In this document: positions 61,634-64,000 of the stretch, in pieces
Layout: each line of letters begins with the position of its first letter
Position numbering within the stretch: position 1 is the first letter of the stretch
Assembly (NCBI RefSeq): GCF_000379085.1
Contig: NZ_KB905378.1
Span: 467,075-531,074 of the forward strand
DNA: 64,000 nt
Origin: Halomicrobium katesii DSM 19301
GTDB lineage: Archaea; Halobacteriota; Halobacteria; Halobacteriales; Haloarculaceae
Direction: 5' to 3'
Program-made: the position numbers and the translations under genes
Notes under the pieces: generated by a model
What the model saw: the letters and a program-made list of their open reading frames with translations, nothing else
Told to the model about the DNA's origin: nothing
Databases searched by the model: none

Positions 61634-62947
61634 TCACGCCTCGACGCTGGCGACGAGGGTCTGGACGCGTTCGAGGAGCTGGGTCGCCTCCGGCGCGATG
61701 ACGACGAGCCGGTCGCCGTGGCGGTCGACGATCGCCGCGGGCGTCGTCTCACAGTCCGCGAACGCCGCCTGTACGCGGGCCTCGGTCTCGTCGTTCTCGA
61801 CGGTCGCGGTCTCCCCGTCGAGCGTCCCCAGCGCGTCGACCAGCGGTGACGTGGCCGTACACGACAGCGCGAACCTGACCGCTGGATCGTGCTCCCGGCA
61901 GGCGAGGATCGTCGCTGCGAGCGGCGTCGAGACGCCGAAACGGACGCCGCGATTGGCGCGGATCCCGTCTCGGGTCAGCCCGATACCGCCCTCGACGGCT
62001 GCCACCTCTGCCGGGGATTCGGCGTAGGGCGTCGCCCCCGCGACGTTGGCGATGCCGTGTGGGACCAGCGCGGTCGCGTTCGCGTCGCCCAGTCCGGCGA
62101 CGACGGCCTCGACGGCCTCGACGGTCTCGTTGCGCGCGGCCTCGTTGCGGCTCTCGACGGTGTGGTGGACGGCACCCGCTCCCTCGCCCACGTCGACGTT
62201 GTACCGGACCGCGCGGGCGAGCAGGGCGATCCCCTCGCCGACGGCGGTCTCCGTGTCGTCGCCGTGTGCCAGCCGCGTCGCGACGGCGCTGGAGAGGGTA
62301 CAGCCCGAGCCGTGGGTCGCCGCCGTGTCGATCCGGTCGTGTCGGTAGGTGTGGACGGTCTCGCCGGTGACGAGCGTGTCGACGACGGCGTCGCCGGGGA
62401 CGTGTCCGCCCTTGACCAGGGCCGCGTCGGCACCCATCGCCACGAGCGCCTCGCCCGCGCGCCGCGCCGCCTCGGCGTCGGTCACTTCGATGTCGGTCAA
62501 CACCTCGGCTTCGTCGGCGTTCGGCGTCACGAGCGCCGACGCCGCGATCAGCTCCTCGTAGGCGGCTTCCGCCGCCGGGTCGAGCAGTCGGTCCCCGCTG
62601 GCGGCGACCATGACGGGGTCGACGACCAGTCCCGGCAGCGTCTCGGCGTACTCGGTGACCGTCTCGACGATCGCGCTCGTCGACAGCATCCCCGTCTTGA
62701 CCGCCGCTACGTCGAAGTCCTCGACGACGGCGTCGATCTGCTCGCTCACCGTCGCCGGGTCGAGCGTGGTCACGTCCCGGACGCCCCGCGTGTTCTGTGC
62801 GGTGACGCCGGTGATCGCCGTCGTCGCGAACGCGCCGCCCGCTTCGATCGTCTTCGTGTCGGCCTGAATCCCCGCACCGCCGCCGCTGTCGCTGCCGGCG
62901 ATCGACAGGACGACCGGGGGCGTGACGGGCGCGGCCTCTCGTGTCAT
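61634..62947 (-). CDS. thiDN: HMP/HMP-P kinase fused to ThiN (ThiDN)
   Basis: 437 residues. The kinase about 1-260: IAGSDSGGGAGIQADTKT, TAITGVTAQNT, VKTGMLS, VDPVMVAASGD, TPNADEAEVL, HGSGCTLSSAVA. ThiN domain about 265-437 (IANVAGATPYAESPAEVAAV, LTRDGIRANRGVRFGVSTPL). ThiD phosphorylates HMP and HMP-P. ThiN can replace ThiE. The window also holds thiE at 29076, so ThiN may be a second synthase or a regulator. Convergent with the peptidase-like gene, four bases apart. Confidence 0.92.
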   Translation of the reverse strand: MTREAAPVTPPVVLSIAGSDSGGGAGIQADTKTIEAGGAFATTAITGVTAQNTRGVRDVTTLDPATVSEQIDAVVEDFDVAAVKTGMLSTSAIVETVTEYAETLPGLVVDPVMVAASGDRLLDPAAEAAYEELIAASALVTPNADEAEVLTDIEVTDAEAARRAGEALVAMGADAALVKGGHVPGDAVVDTLVTGETVHTYRHDRIDTAATHGSGCTLSSAVATRLAHGDDTETAVGEGIALLARAVRYNVDVGEGAGAVHHTVESRNEAARNETVEAVEAVVAGLGDANATALVPHGIANVAGATPYAESPAEVAAVEGGIGLTRDGIRANRGVRFGVSTPLAATILACREHDPAVRFALSCTATSPLVDALGTLDGETATVENDETEARVQAAFADCETTPAAIVDRHGDRLVVIAPEATQLLERVQTLVASVEA

Positions 62948-63080
62948 GTGTGAGGACAGGGCGACCCGGCCCTAATGGATGGTGATCCTGGTCTCGCTGC
63001 GAATCGCCGCGAAATTAATAATATTTATGATATGTGGTCGTGTACGTCTGTCAACCCGGGTCGCCGGGTGGCATGGGACG

Positions 63081-63230
63081 ATGACACGCACAGTCGATCG
63101 AACAGGTGGGGAACAGAGCGACAAGTACGGGACGTTCATGACGGGCGACGGGAACTTCGTGGTCTACGACCGCGAGAATCCGGACGCCTGGATCCAGTCG
63201 GACTTCGCACTGGATCTGAGTGGGCAGTAG
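63081..63230 (+). CDS. 49-residue protein, first of a paralogous pair
   Basis: MTRTVDRTGGEQSDKYGTFM then TGDGNFVVYDRENPDAWIQS, D, FALDLSGQ. The core YGTF.T.DG..VVYDR.N..AWIQSD is shared with the gene at 63396. ATG 63081; TAG 63228-63230. A hairpin followed by TTTT lies just downstream. Too short for most gene finders. Function unknown. Confidence 0.7.
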   Translation: MTRTVDRTGGEQSDKYGTFMTGDGNFVVYDRENPDAWIQSDFALDLSGQ

Positions 63231-63239
63231 CCGTCGATC

Positions 63240-63270
63240 GCACGCGTCCACGGCGTGCGCGGCTTTTCTT
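63240..63270 (+). terminator. Probable terminator after the 63081 gene
   Basis: GCACGC-GTCCACG-GCGTGC hairpin followed by GGCTTTTCTT. Confidence 0.5.
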
Positions 63271-63395
63271 GTCCGGATCGTCGTAGCGATCTCTCCGACA
63301 GCAGCGAGTCCTAGTATGGTATTATCACTCCCTATTGTATTCGGGAAAGGCTTATGTCCATCATTCCATTGTGAATCGGTACCGCATTCCAATCG

Positions 63396-63575
63396 ATGAC
63401 CGAATCAGACACCAGTTCCGACGCGACGACCGACGACGAACCCAGCGCCGACGAACAGTTCGGCGCGTTCACGACCGACGACGGCGACACTATCGTCTAC
63501 GATCGGACCAACTCGGCGGCCTGGATCCAGTCGGACTACGCCGTCGAGGTGGGCGGGGACACCTCCTCGGCTTGA
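63396..63575 (+). CDS. 59-residue protein, second of a paralogous pair
   Basis: ATG 63396, TGA 63573-63575. An acidic start (MTESDTSSDATTDDEPSADE) then FGAFTTDDGDTIVYDRTNSA, AWIQSDYAVEV. The core aligns with the 63081 product at most positions. It lies 58 bases before the FrnE-like gene. Conserved aromatic/Asp pattern suggests a small beta unit. Function unknown. Confidence 0.7.
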   Translation: MTESDTSSDATTDDEPSADEQFGAFTTDDGDTIVYDRTNSAAWIQSDYAVEVGGDTSSA

Positions 63576-63633
63576 TACCGAAGACACACGACCGGCCAAC
63601 GCTCTTCCGTCCGGACTGCAAAGCGCGGGTAGG

Positions 63634-64000
63634 ATGACCGACACCGACGCCGCCGACCGGCCGGAGTCGCCGACGACGACCGACGAGATCGCGGTCTACT
63701 CCGACTACGTCTGTCCGTTCTGTTATCTCGGTCGCGAGTCGCTCAGACAGTTCCAGGCGGATCGGGACGAGCGGTTGCGCATCGACTGGCGACCGTTCGA
63801 TCTGCGTCACAACAAACGCAATCCCGACGGCTCGATCGACCACTCCGTCGACGACGGCAAAGACGACGACTACTACGAACAGGCAAAGGAGAGCGTCCGC
63901 CGCCTGCAAGCGGAGTACGACGTGGAGATGAGCCTCGATCTGGCCAGCGAGGTGGACTCGCTGTCGGCCCAGATCGCCTCCTACCACGTCAAGACGACGG
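63634..64000 (+). CDS. DsbA/FrnE-family thioredoxin-fold protein (cut by window end)
   Basis: 122 residues visible. IAVYSDYVCPFCYLGRESL has the CPFC redox motif of the FrnE/DsbA family, followed by the helical insert (SLRQFQADRDERLRIDWRPF, DLRHNKRNPDGS). No signal peptide, so cytoplasmic. FrnE-type proteins are thiol isomerases linked to stress; the DsbA-like 2-hydroxychromene isomerase branch is an alternative. The C-terminal half is outside the window. Confidence 0.88.
   Translation, partial: MTDTDAADRPESPTTTDEIAVYSDYVCPFCYLGRESLRQFQADRDERLRIDWRPFDLRHNKRNPDGSIDHSVDDGKDDDYYEQAKESVRRLQAEYDVEMSLDLASEVDSLSAQIASYHVKTT

Overview
The window reads as chromosome of a high-GC extreme halophile (class Halobacteria). 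Nearly all predicted proteins are acidic, the core genes are typically haloarchaeal (geranylgeranyl-reductase family, aIF-1A, DpsA, MutS/MutL, ThiE/ThiDN, haloarchaeal ferredoxin), secreted proteins carry twin-arginine signals, and promoters are AT-rich TATA boxes. I cannot assign a genus from sequence alone. Haloarcula or Halomicrobium relatives are my guess.

Layout. 1-8 kb: a GcvT-like C-terminus, a VapBC pair, a flavin reductase, a PUA protein, a zinc-ribbon regulator, a sugar isomerase and an arylsulfotransferase-like protein. 8-11 kb: a beta-propeller protein, then an AT-rich insert with a twin-arginine, cysteine-rich precursor resembling halocin C8 and a 59-residue membrane protein, two zinc ribbons and tRNA-Val. 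11-23 kb: a DUF192 duplication, a response-regulator/kinase, an ABC exporter with a decayed segmental duplication of its downstream flank, an M28 peptidase, a mobile-element-interrupted tRNA-Arg, a ferredoxin and a second AT-rich twin-arginine gene. 23-32 kb: metabolism and transport (6-phosphogluconate dehydrogenase, ZIP transporter, site-2 protease, AEC transporter, ThiE, a second ABC exporter). 32-41 kb: aIF-1A, a dehydrogenase, a wrecked iron-type substrate-binding protein, DpsA, a DtxR-family regulator with palindromic operators, Rieske and CoA-disulfide-reductase-type proteins, and lipoproteins. 41-48 kb: a 5.35 kb island (SWIM protein, pRiA4b ORF-3 protein, toxin-antitoxin pair) that split a beta-CASP nuclease gene and is flanked by a 7-bp duplication. 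48-64 kb: sugar kinase, MutL, HtpX, DoxX, phosphoesterases, MutS, a secreted metallopeptidase-like protein, ThiDN, a pair of tiny paralogues and the start of a DsbA/FrnE protein.

The most striking non-coding feature is a dense population of about 80-bp, almost fully palindromic elements with no transposase in the window. Family 1 (12 copies, three subtypes) sits between TCA duplications. Family 2 (5 copies) always lies at a TA inside CTAG. An older family 3 (2 copies) has GTGTTCAG ends. One family 1 copy is nested inside a family 2 copy, which gives a clean empty site. One family 2 copy splits tRNA-Arg(CCG) at positions 8-9. Several copies use stop codons as targets.

The best candidate for an undescribed system is the halocin-like locus at 9.05-10.2 kb. 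The interrupted tRNA and the beta-CASP island are the next most informative.
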